From: Rhizodiscina lignyota
Taxonomy: Eukaryota; Ascomycota; Dothideomycetes; Aulographales; Rhizodiscinaceae
DNA: 64,000 nucleotides
Reading direction: 5' to 3'
Assembly: GCA_010015805.1 (NCBI GenBank)
Contig: ML978131.1
Span: 434,001 to 498,000 of the forward strand
The translations under genes and the position numbers were made by a program. Below are positions 23,530 to 33,862 of this stretch, piece after piece. The notes under the pieces were generated by a model that did not search any database, had not been told where the DNA came from, and saw only the letters and a program-made list of their open reading frames with translations. Numbering within the stretch: position 1 is the first letter of the stretch; each line of letters starts with the position of its first letter.

Positions 23530-24822
23530 CGTGTTCGGAGTGATGGAAGTAGCTTGAATTGTGAAGGTGGAATGATTTGCGCGAAGCGAGGCTGTTGTGA
23601 TGGAGGTGTGATTTGAATTGCCTAGTGGGATGCAGGAAGGTCGAACAAGAAGGGAAGAAGAATTTAGTTGTGGGAAAGAAAGACGTTGAATGGAGGCTGG
23701 CGGCCGGGCTGTTGTGGTGCTTAGCGTCTTATTGTGCTATTGTCGAGTGGTAGAGAGGCTGGGGCTGCGGCGCGAACAATGGAAAGGTGACGCGCCGCAT
23801 CCAGAGCAAAGATCCTTGGCGCCCTTGCTTATGTAATATCACCAACGCCAAGACTTAGTTACTACAATCTAGGTGTGGTCCGCCGAACTCTACCGCGCAC
23901 CGTAACATACTCAATGACTCTACCCCCATGCCTCACTTCTCAGTGCTGAATGGAATTTCGGGCCGGCGCTCCTCCTGCAGTAGATGAATTATTCCCGTAT
24001 TGGGGTTCATACAAGGTACGGATGGAATAGTACCAACCTGAAATAGTATACAGCTTCACAGCATGCTGGAACAGCAAGTTATTAGACGCTTTGCTTTCAC
24101 GTACATGTGGGTGCACGAATAGGGACAAAGTCAAGGCCTTATGTACGCTTAGAGCATCACGCGCAAAGCTTTCAATTGCAAACTTTTCTCGCATGCCTTC
24201 ATTGATCGACGTTACGCTACGATACGGAGCATACTCCCATCTCAATCAGCTGCCGCATCAAAATCTGCAAAGAGTAGCAATCAAGCAAAAAGCAAAACAA
24301 AAAAGCAATCACCAAGCCGCCAGTAGCTCAAGCCGTTACACTGGCGAGCCATGCTAGATCAGTAGACAGCAAGCCCGCCAATGCTCTATGTACATGAGAG
24401 AGGAAAGATAAGAAAAGCAGCATCTAGCAGGGGAATCAGAAGTTGTTTCTCGCGAAAGCAGCAAGCAAGAAGCGAAGCAGCAACTGCAGCAAAGAACCGA
24501 GGCAAGACGTCCACCGCATGCCTTGAGGATGATCAAGCATAGCAATGTGCCGTCTTCGAGAAGGAAAGACAAAGCAGATATCGAAATGGAAAGGGAAAGT
24601 TTGACAAATGTCCAGCATCAACCCTTTCGCGCCCCATTAACCATCGTCCCCATCGAAGAAAGCAAAACGAATAGAGTTTCAAAAAGCAGGCCAACACGCA
24701 TCATTACTCCATTGTCGTTCATTGTTTGATTTTTGCCCGTCGTCGTGTCCAAGGTTCGCATAAGTCTTCCACAGATATTGAGATGAGTAACCTACTCAAT
24801 AAGGCCGACTCATCGCGCCAAA
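23530..24822. other. Intergenic, 1.3 kb, upstream of the Tho1-like gene
   Basis: No gene was recognised. It covers the Tho1-like gene's 5' flank and the 3' flank of the bHLH gene. About 24240-24520 is A/G-rich with many AAGCA/AGCAA words, most likely the 3' untranslated region of the bHLH gene seen from the other strand. Confidence 0.5.
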
Positions 24823-27202
24823 CTATCCATCGTACATCCTTCCATCAACATCCATGTTCGAGTCTTTCCCATTCTCCTTGGCTTTTATCGCCTTGTTGCT
24901 CTCGACCACAACCTCCATCTCCTGTCCCGCAACATCGATGTCGATGTTAAGTTTCCCATCCTGCCCTTCGGCATCCTCAGCACTAGTAGTAGCACTACCA
25001 CTGGTACTGCTGGCATCGAGTCGACGTCTCAGCCTCTCGATCTCGATCTCTTTCTCTTTCATCGCAGCGTCTCGGTCCTCAGCCTGCTGCTGTAGCAGCT
25101 TGATATACACGATCGCGCTCTCGACGGTTGCGGCCTTGGAATTCCCAGCGTTTGCATTTCCGGCCGCGTTAGCAGCAGCCACGCCATTCGCCTTCTTCGG
25201 GCCACCGCTACTATCTGGGCTCTTCCCATCCATCGCACCAATGACAGGGCTCTTGGCTCCTCTCAATTCAGCCGGGAGCAAGCGCCCCATCTCCGCCAGC
25301 GCGACGTTGATTCTGTTTCTGCGGCCTTGCTCCGCAATCTTATGGCTCGTGCGCTTGCTCGTCAGGCCGGTCGACAAACTCTCTGGGTATTCCAACCCGG
25401 GCACGTTCACATTAGTGCCATCGACAAGATGCTGGTAGTTGCTCTTGCTGGCGAGAAGCAAATGTGCCGTTTGCTCTGAGATGGTCATCGGCGTCGGTGG
25501 TACCGATCCTGGGGTGGATGCTGGGCCTGAAGTAGGCTGGAGGGGCTTAATAGAAGGAGAAATCTTTGGACGTAAAGCAGGAGAAATGAGCGCGCTGCTA
25601 TTGCTAGGTGGAGGAGGTCTGCCTTCGGAAATGCTAGTGCTGTTTCGTTTCTTGCCGCGTCCGGATTTCGGCTCTGCAGTGCTGCCGCGTTTCTGGCCTG
25701 CGGCAGGGAAGCTTGGAGTCAACGGAGAAGCGATAGGCGTCGAAACTGCAGACGTATTGAGCGGACCGAGTTTCGGTGTAGGATGAGCGGATGCTCGAGG
25801 CGTGGCCGCCCCAGTCGATGATCTCGAAGAGACAGCAGCTTCAGGGAGTGTGAGGTCTTCAAGTGACGATCCATTGCGCCTGAGGCCTTCCTGGGCTGCT
25901 GCAGGAGGAGACATCAACATATTTTGGCCGTGGACTCCAGGTATCTTGCCATTCGCAATGCGCATCAGCGATGCTGGAGTCGCAGGAGCAACGCCGCGAC
26001 TATGATCGTACTGGGCTTGAATTGCAGGTGATTGGATCGCGGACCCAGGTTTTGGGGGTGGCCCCATCACAGCTTCCGAAAGCGGCTCTGGAGAGATGGA
26101 TCCGCCTTCCGAGTTGCTCTGGCTCTCTGGAACAGATAGTGCACCATGCTGCTGCGCATGTGCCTGCGCCTGCGCCTGTTGTCTCTGTGCCTGGTCTAGT
26201 AGGCTTGCTACCTCATTTGGTGAGATTGTTGCGGACATTGTACTTTTCCTTTTGTTCTCTCGCGCTTTCACAATCGGCGACTGTCGAGTTCGAGAGGAGG
26301 TAGAATCAGAAGTGCCTGGTCGCTTGCGGTTTGACTTGCGATTTGGAGTCGGTTGTGACATGGCAGATTCGCCAAGCATGTCTACATCAATTTCGATCGG
26401 GGATGTCGTATTCGAACTGTTCGACTGAGGCGCACTTGGGTGAAACTGAGGGGTATGATTGCCGGTGTGATTATGACCTTCGAGCGCAGGAGACGTGAGA
26501 GGGCTGAAATAAGCACCTGGAACGGTGGTGTAGTCTTGGGGCATTTGGAAACGAGCGTCATGAGGGGTTACGGCGGGGGATACAAGCGGCGTGAAATTCA
26601 TCTGTTCTTTATCAGCCTTGCAACCCAGATTCTCCAAGTTTGATGCATACCATATTCTCCTTTCGCATTTGATATTGTTGTTCGACCACAGCACGCGTCT
26701 GGGCATCCAGCTGGTGCATGTATCGAGCTGGATCGCTGTGCATCTGAACGCTATTCGGAGTCGGGGGCACGACGCCTCCCGGATGGAAATTTGGATTCTC
26801 TTGCACGAACATGGACCGTTTATCGGCTTGATGCTGCTGCATCTGGTCGAAGTGGCCGCCGGAATGCATGTTGTACATATTGTTGCCATTCTGGTCCACA
26901 CCGGCGAGAGCGAAATTGGGGTTGTTCTGGTCGTGTGAACGCGGGACATGCTGTCGCTGCTGTCGCAATTGCTGTTGGGTTTGGCCGTGTTGCATCAATT
27001 GCGGATCCACCATATCCTGCAGGGCATTCTGCTGCTGCTGCTCTTGCTCTGCAGCGCTGACGGCATTGTTGAAGATGGGGAACTCCTGATCGAGATTCAG
27101 ATCGAGAAAGTTTCCAAAATCGGCATCGTCAGTGACGCCAGGCAAGAGGTCGAACTGCTCGCCCGGCTGGTGCGCCCACTGCTGCTCCTGCGGAGTGTCC
27201 AT
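24823..27202 (-). CDS. bHLH transcription factor, NUC-1/PalcA/Pho4-like
   Basis: Two exons (27202-26651 and 26601-24823) encode 776 aa. The bHLH (about residues 600-715) has the Pho4-type basic region KRTSHKIAEQGRRNRIN, helix 1 ALAEMGRLLP, and helix 2 starting SKAATVESAIVYIKLLQQQ. A Gly/Ala/Asn-rich loop of about 40 residues separates the helices, as is known for Neurospora NUC-1 and its relatives. A leucine-heptad extension (EKEIEIERLRRRL) follows. The N-terminus is Gln/Asn-rich, and the middle is Ser/Pro-rich. NUC-1 proteins switch on phosphate-scavenging genes when phosphate is low. An upstream in-frame ATG at 27367 is possible, but the sequence there is less protein-like. Confidence 0.9.
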
Positions 27203-28531
27203 GGTGTTGGGACGTCGGTCAGGCCGGGCCCAAGGCTCGCTGGTAACGTCGACCCGGTATCGAAGGGTCGTCTGAGGTCCGCCGCGGCCTCGCGCAGCCG
27301 GTTGGCGGAGAGGTGGTGGAGCGTGAGAAAAGAAGAAAGTGCACAGGTCTGCGAAGACGCTACACAAACTAGTGCGGGGACTACTCGGAGCTGGGCGCGC
27401 TCAGTAGCGAACGCATCGAGGGCCGGACGCGGTCATGAGCCCGACGCTCTTCAGTCGAGGAAGAGCGGTGTTGCTGATGGAGGCAGCGCGACGTACAAGA
27501 ACGGGTGTTCTTTCTGCTGATGGATCGAGCTGGTCAGTCGCGCCTTCTTGAGATGAGAGGTAGTGTGGGAACGACTCGAACGACGCCCCACGCTAAATGA
27601 ATCAATCGGAAGGCGCTGACCGAACGGCTTTGCGCGCGCGCGCTGCAGTTCAGCAGGCGATATATATTCACGAAAGTGGTATCAGAACGTTCTCCTTGCC
27701 TTCGCGAACATTTCGAGTGGCGTCACAGGGCGTTGGTTGCGCTGCCATGGCGAACAAAACCCACTCGCCGCACAACGTTGTTTCTACAATCCTCTGCGCA
27801 TTGGAGTGGGGGTCATTGCATGGCCCTTCCCTTCTCATTATACTGTCTGCGACTTAGACAGTTAGACTGCGAGTCGGCTTGCGCTCACCACCTGCCATTT
27901 TTGTCCATACAAATACACATAACCGCGCGATAGTCTCGCGATACTCGATCTGCCTTCCACAAGAAGCTGCAGTTATACGTAGTGACGAGGACTGGTAATT
28001 GTAGAATAGCCCGGGAATAACGCGCACCTGCGCTATTACCCCATAAGTAGAAAATCTATGTCCAATAATGTGGAGCCCAGCCTCTCCCCTAAACTCCAAG
28101 GACTCGTGGCCGGCAGCGCTAGCACCGACATTATAGCCATCCATTCAACAGATCTGCGCCGTGCATTACAACCCTGTCCAATTTGCATCGCTTGAACCTC
28201 TTTTGCATGCCAGTATAAATAGTTCAGCACGGCAATAGGCAGAATTCATGAAGCCTTTAGAATTTTCACACTACATAGAGAGGTATCACAGCTCAGCGTC
28301 CTGCTAAGTCAACTTCGACTCTTCATCTCCGGGAGCATAATCCCTTGCTGGCAAGGGTGTCTCGCGCTACTGCTTATTGCGCCGCTATGGCTAGTCCGCC
28401 GCCCCCTTCGAAATTACGCCTCCGGTATCGAAGTTCTTGGTCATACAAACATGCCTCGAGAATTGGAAAAGCCTAGAATCTCGCGCTTCCACAACGCCAG
28501 ATGCCGTTCGAAAGATGCAAATTACACAGAA
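27203..28531. other. Intergenic, 1.3 kb, between the bHLH and G-gamma genes
   Basis: No gene was recognised. The part next to 27202 is G/C-rich and purine/pyrimidine-biased and is probably the leader and promoter of the bHLH gene. The rest shows no coding signal on either strand. Confidence 0.5.
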
Positions 28532-28914
28532 TTACATTACGACGCAGCATCCGCCAGATTGTTGCGGCGCATACGGGTCGTCGCGCTTGTCAACCTAAGG
28601 AGAAGTTACGAAGTGCCGAGAAATGGAATGTTGATGTGCACTCACTGTTCCCCAGCGCGATGGGATCATGAAGTCCTTTGGCTCCTTCTCCGTGAAATTG
28701 ATCAGGCTGTAATTACCGTAAGCATCTGAGCAAAATGGCATCTCCGAAAGACAAACTCATTGGCAGCCTCGGAGACTGGAATCCGTCTCCTATCCAGATC
28801 CTCCTTAAGCCTCAGGTTAAGCTCATTTAACCTTCGCAGCTTGAGCTCCGCCATGCTCTGCTTCTTGCTCTTGCCATCTCCACCAGCCCTCAACTCGTAT
28901 GGTGTGGACATCAT
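28532..28914 (-). CDS. Heterotrimeric G-protein gamma subunit (GNG-1/Ste18-like)
   Basis: Three short exons (28914-28757, 28706-28646, 28594-28532) encode 93 aa, the usual size for fungal G-gamma. The first opens MMSTPYELRAGG and carries the conserved KKQSMAELKLRRLNELN helix and RRRIPVSEAAN. Exon 2 gives DLINFTEKEPKDFMIPSRWG. Exon 3 ends DPYAPQQSGGCCVVM, a CAAX box (Cys-Val-Val-Met) for farnesylation with a second Cys for palmitoylation. The protein anchors the G-beta-gamma dimer to the plasma membrane in pheromone and nutrient signalling. Intron 1 uses an unusual GTTTGT donor; introns are 50 and 51 nt. All three phases agree. Confidence 0.93.
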
Positions 28915-29776
28915 CTTGCCGAAAGTGCAGATCAGTTGGGCCGCAAGGTCGAAAAGGGTTCGTGAAGGCCGAAGTTGCTTGAACCTGCTAAAAGTGTGAG
29001 AATTCGTGCATTAAACGCGCAATCATGCCTTCGCACCTTGTGAACTGCACGCAGACAAGTAATAGAGGTTGTTGTCGGACGGAGCGGTGGATAGGGTTTC
29101 GCGACGAGCACACGGCTGGTCAGGGACACGCTCTGTCGGGCCGCTACGCGAGCAGACAGCAGGCTGCCGAAATGATCGATGCGTCCAGAGACAGGCGCTT
29201 CGACAGACACGCGACGACGGAGTCAAGGTGAGGGTGAGAAGCGACGGAGCGATGGAGTTTGGTCGTGTGGAGTTGCGGTGCGGTCTGTGATGAGGTCCGT
29301 GACTCTCGCTATTGGCAAGCAACACCGGCCTAGCCTAGATCGGGAAGGGTCAATATGCAACTTTCAAACGTGCTTCACGCGCAGGAGAGAAGATCCGCGC
29401 GAAACGGCAGAGAAGCATTTGGCATTGGGAGACTTGTGTCTGGAGGAGTGCTATATCCACCTGCAACGGTCGGGCAGCAATATGCCTCTCCGCAATCGTA
29501 CGATCAACGGTGTTGCACAAAGCCCTGAGAGGCGCCGCAATTTCCCGTGACCTCGGGGCGGACGGTCTCTCAGTTTTTCCACGCCGGTCGGCCCAATCCG
29601 CGCGCACACGCCAAGCCTCAGACTTACGAGAGAGCAACCGCTGCACGGTTGAATCACTCTTTCGACTTACGAAACCCACTCTTCACGACACACGGCATCG
29701 GCGCCATCAAAGAGATTCGAGCCTGCTCTTGAGTGCTTCTCTACCTAGACAACGCTCAACAGCAGGGCTGCCCAAC
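28915..29776. other. Divergent promoter region between G-gamma and eIF3a, 862 bp
   Basis: The two genes point away from each other. No TATA box or coding signal was recognised. The open frames here look like chance. Confidence 0.5.
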
Positions 29777-32700
29777 ATGCCTCCCCCACCGCACAGTCGG
29801 CCGGAGAATGTGCTCAAGGTACGCCCAACCGGTCTTTGTGCGCAGTGACGCGAGGATCAGACAGGCCTCCGATCACCTGCTATACTGATTGATGGAGAGT
29901 TTCAGGCTGACCTGTTATAGCGAGCACAAGAACTTATTGGAGTCGAACAGCAGCAAGCTGCTTTGTCGCTCCTCCACGAACATGTCATCTCCAAGCGAAC
30001 TCGCAACAGCCCGATCGCCTCGCTCGAGCCGGTGATGATCCTCTTTGTTGAACTCTGCGTCGACCTTAGAAGAGGCAAACTTGCGAAAGACGGGCTGTAC
30101 CAGTACAAGAACACTGCGCAGAACACAAATGTTGGCACGATAGAGGTATGATACCATGGAATATGGAGAACTCAGGGATTTTAGCTAACTGAGTTTGATA
30201 CAGCTTGTCTTCAAGAGGTTTATCGAACTTGCCGAACAGAAAGTCACTGAGGCCCAGACGAAAGCCGACGAAGTCCAGTCTACCCTCGAGTCCACGACCT
30301 CTACCGCAAATGTTGATGATCTCGAGGCTTCTGAGACTCCTGAATCAATCCTCCTTTCGACCGTGTCTGGAGAACAGTCGCGTGACAGAACCGACCGAGC
30401 TATCGTTACACCATGGCTGAAGTTCCTTTGGGAGACGTACCGCACAGTACTCGATATCTTCAAAAACAATGCTCGCTTGGAAGTTATGTATCAGACGACC
30501 GCCCACCAAGCCTTCCAGTTCTGTTCGAAATATGCCCGCAAGACAGAGTTCCGTCGCCTTTGCGAACTCCTGCGCAACCACTTGCAGAATGCTGCGAAGT
30601 TCTCGGCGCAGATGCACGCCATCAATCTTAGCGATCCTGATACTCTTCAGCGACACCTCGATACTCGCTTCCAGCAGCTGAATGTCGCAGTTGAATTAGA
30701 GCTGTGGCAAGAAGCATTCCGAAGCGTCGAAGATATCCACACCCTCCTCAACCTTAGCAAACGACCAGCGAAGAACATAATGATGGCCAACTATTTTGAG
30801 AAGCTCACACGTATTTTCCTCGTGAGCGAGAACTACCTCTTCCACGCCGCCGCCTGGAGCAGATACTATAACCTCATGCGCCAGTCTGCAGCAGCAGTTG
30901 CGTCTGGCCAGAGCCCAAAGAAGGATAATCCGGCAGTGACAGAGGCGGAAATGACCAAGGCTGCCTCCTTTGTGCTTCTCTCTGCACTTTCGATCCCGGT
31001 CATCAGCACTTCTCGCTCCCGAGGTGCCCTTGTCGATGTTGATGAGGCAAAGAAGAACAAGAACGTGCGCCTGACGAATCTACTTGGCATGTCCCAGGCA
31101 CCAACGCGCGCGATCTTGTTCAAAGATGCACTCAGCAAGGGTCTGTTGAAGAGGTGCCGACCTGAGATTCGCGATCTCTACGACATTCTCGAGGTCGACT
31201 TCCATCCTCTGTCCATCTGCAAGAAGATTTCTCCCATTCTCACTAAAATCGGAGCGGATCCGGAAATGGAGAAATACGTCTTGCCTCTTCAGCAAGTCAT
31301 CCTCACTCGTCTCTTCCAGCAACTGTCTCAGGTATACGAGTCAGTTGAGCTTAAGTTTGTTCTCGACCTGGCCCAGTTCCCCGATCCATTCCAGGTTACC
31401 AGCAGCACGATTGAGAAATTCATCATGAATGGATGCAAGAAGGGCGACCTCGCCATCCGCATCGATCATTCCACTGGAGTCTTGACCTTCGATTCTGATG
31501 TCTTCTCCTCTGCCCGAGCTCTCCACCCCGGCTCTGGAGCCGGTTCAGCCGAGGCAGAGACTTCATCTGTCCAGCGTCTCCAAAGCACTCCTGCAGAGAT
31601 CGTTCGGTCACAACTTACAAGACTGGCCAAGTCTCTGTACATCACCTGTCAATATGTCGATCCAACGTTCAACGAGGAGCGTCTCAAGGCTAAGGAGGCA
31701 GCCCTTGCTCGCGCTAAAGATGGCGCTGAGCAAGAGCATATGGACACACTGGCAAGACGACAGATCATCGAACATAAGAAGCAAGCTGCATCGGATGCGA
31801 CTGCCAAGAGGGAACGCGACATGGCCACTGAAAAACGCATGCGTGCTCAGCAGCAACAGGCTGCGGAAGCCAAGCGTCTCGCAGACGAGCAACGCGCCCG
31901 CGACCTGAAGAGAATCGAAGCCGAGAAAGCTAGGATAGCAGAGGAAGAGGCCGCGAGGGCGCTGGAAGAGCTCAAGCGCGGGACGAAGGGCATCGATCTC
32001 GAGGAGATCGATGTCGCTGGCCTCGATACTGGTGCCATCAGAGCGATCAAGATCCGTGCACTTGAGAAGGAGAAGAGCAAGCTCAGCGACACCCTGCGGA
32101 TAACGGCGAGGCGGGTCGACCATCTTGAGCGCGCGTTTAGGCGCGAGGAGGTGAAACACCTTGAAGAAGATTATCAAGAACAGACAAGGCGCGACAGGGA
32201 AGCCCACGAGAAAGCCGAGGCAGAGAAGCAGCAGGAGGCAGAGATAAAGCATAAGGAGGACGTGGCGCTCAAGCACAGGCTGAGCAGACTGGTGGGTCCG
32301 TACGAGCAGTTCAAAGAGATGATCACCAGTCAGCGACACACCGATTTCGACAAGAAGAAGAGGGCCGCGGATAGAGAGCTGAAACAGAAGATTGAGGCGC
32401 GAAAGAAGGAGGTGCAGGAGAGAAAGCTTAAGGAGCAGAAGCAGAGGGAAGAAGAGGAGAAGAGAGAGAGAGAAGAACAAGATAGACTCATTAAGGAAGA
32501 GGAGGAGAAGGCTAGGAAGGAAGAAGAGAATAGACAGAAGTTGGCTGAGAGGAAGCAGAAGCAGGAGGAAGAGAGGAGGTTTGTAGCCATCCCCAAACTC
32601 TATGCCCTTGATACTAATGCCTCGAATAGGAAGCTCGATGAAATCGCTGCTAAACAACGCGAGCGTGAGGAGGAAGCTGAACGCAAGCTTGCTGAGAAGA

Positions 32701-33257
32701 AAGCTGGTCGTGGCGGTCCCCGAATCCCAGAACGCTCTGCTGCTCCAGTAGAAGCTGCCCGTCCTGGCTCCTCTAGCGGCGCTGCTGAAGAACGTCCTTC
32801 CGGAGCACCTCCACGTCTCGCCCTTGCTGGACGCACTGGGCCGTCATGGCGTGAGAGGGAAGCTGCCAAGCAGACTGGTCCTGCACCTGCCGCTGCTGCT
32901 GCTGCTGCTGCTCCTGCTGCTGATAGTGAGCCCGCCGACGGTGAGCGCGAGCCGCCCAAGCGAGGAGTTTTCGTCCCGCCTGCTATGCGTAGTGAAGGCG
33001 GTGGACGCGCTGGAGGATGGCGCGAGCGCGAGAACAGCGGAAGGGGACGCGATGGCCCACCGCCTCCGGCGGGTGGCAAGTTCGTGCCTCCGCATCTGAG
33101 GAACCGGGATGGTGATCACGTGAGGGATGCTAGTCCCGCGAGTAGCACCGATGGAGGCCCAGGTCTTCCCATGGAGAGGGGTGGAAGTCAGAGCGGCGCA
33201 GCTGGGGCCCCTGGAAGGTACGTCCCGGGTGCGTTCAGACGGGGTCGAGGGGCCTAG
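29777..33257 (+). CDS. TIF32: Eukaryotic translation initiation factor 3 subunit A (eIF3a/Tif32)
   Basis: Exons are 29777-29818, 29921-30145, 30204-32578 and 32630-33257, giving about 1089 aa (1106 if the last intron is retained). The N-terminus ([20 protein letters not shown]) and the PCI region with [19 protein letters not shown] are those of eIF3a. A long Arg/Glu/Lys helix (about residues 560-870) binds other eIF3 subunits and the 40S ribosome. The C-terminus is Pro/Gly/Arg-rich with GVFVPPAMR and KFVPPHLR. eIF3a scaffolds the eIF3 complex in the cytoplasm. A 51-nt stretch (32579-32629) that lacks stops has GTTTGT, TACTAAT and AATAG at the right spacing. Removing it restores the family sequence [13 protein letters not shown], so I treat it as an intron. 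Confidence 0.95.
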
Positions 33258-33862
33258 TAGGAGGGCGAGATGGACCTTCGAAGGAGTGTTTTGATAGATT
33301 GAATTTCTTTGCTAGTTTTTGGGCTCTCTGTAGATTAGCAGAGGGCCGTCGTGTCCTGGCGTTTTAGCTTGACCTTTGGTACTCAGGTAGTCCTTCGGTA
33401 GTCAAAGGAATAGCAAGGCCGGTTCCACAACCCGAGCTGTTGAGGTGCACTGTATCTTTGAGTAATAGATGGCGCGTTGACTGGAGTGGTTTGTACTACA
33501 TATTGTGACCATTTACGTCTTTGCTATTATTGAGGACAAACTGACCGCACCGATGTCCCAACTTGGCTTAATGATACGACGAGAAAATGTCAAGTCTACG
33601 CGACCCTCCCTCAAAGAACACCTGGTACCAATGCTTGCAAGATTGTTGCACGACGCTAGGTGTTGATTTTGAAGCCTTGTGAATCGAATCCATATGAAGA
33701 GCAACAACATAAATCTGCAACAGCGAGGGACATGCGAGCTTCTGACAGCAGCGTGTGCTCTAACGCTACCCCGGTGGTAGTCTGGCATTAAGTAGGCGGT
33801 GTGCAAATAGCTGTACCCTAGGCCGTACTCCCTCTTCTACCTCTATGTAAGAGGGTTCTACG
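33258..33862. other. Convergent intergenic region, 605 bp
   Basis: It holds the 3' ends of eIF3a and the ankyrin/CorA-like gene. No gene was seen. Confidence 0.5.

Noticed and set aside
22600-23616. 338-codon plus-strand frame opposite the Tho1-like gene
   Set aside because: The Leu/Val/Gly-rich translation is the shadow of the Ala/Glu/Gly-rich Tho1 codons. The minus strand carries a full SAP domain and Tho1 C-terminal motif.
27202-27367. Upstream ATG adding about 55 residues to the bHLH factor
   Set aside because: The added stretch is Arg/Pro-rich and unlike the Gln/Asp-rich N-terminus that follows; it is more likely leader sequence.
29023-29325. 100-codon minus-strand frame upstream of the G-gamma gene
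   Set aside because: Ser/Arg/Pro composition without a domain. It is most likely the 5' leader or promoter of the G-gamma gene.
31608-32657. 349-codon Leu-rich minus-strand frame inside eIF3a
   Set aside because: It is the reverse complement of the Lys/Glu/Arg coiled coil (GAG/AAG read as CTC/CTT). It resembles a membrane protein only because of that.
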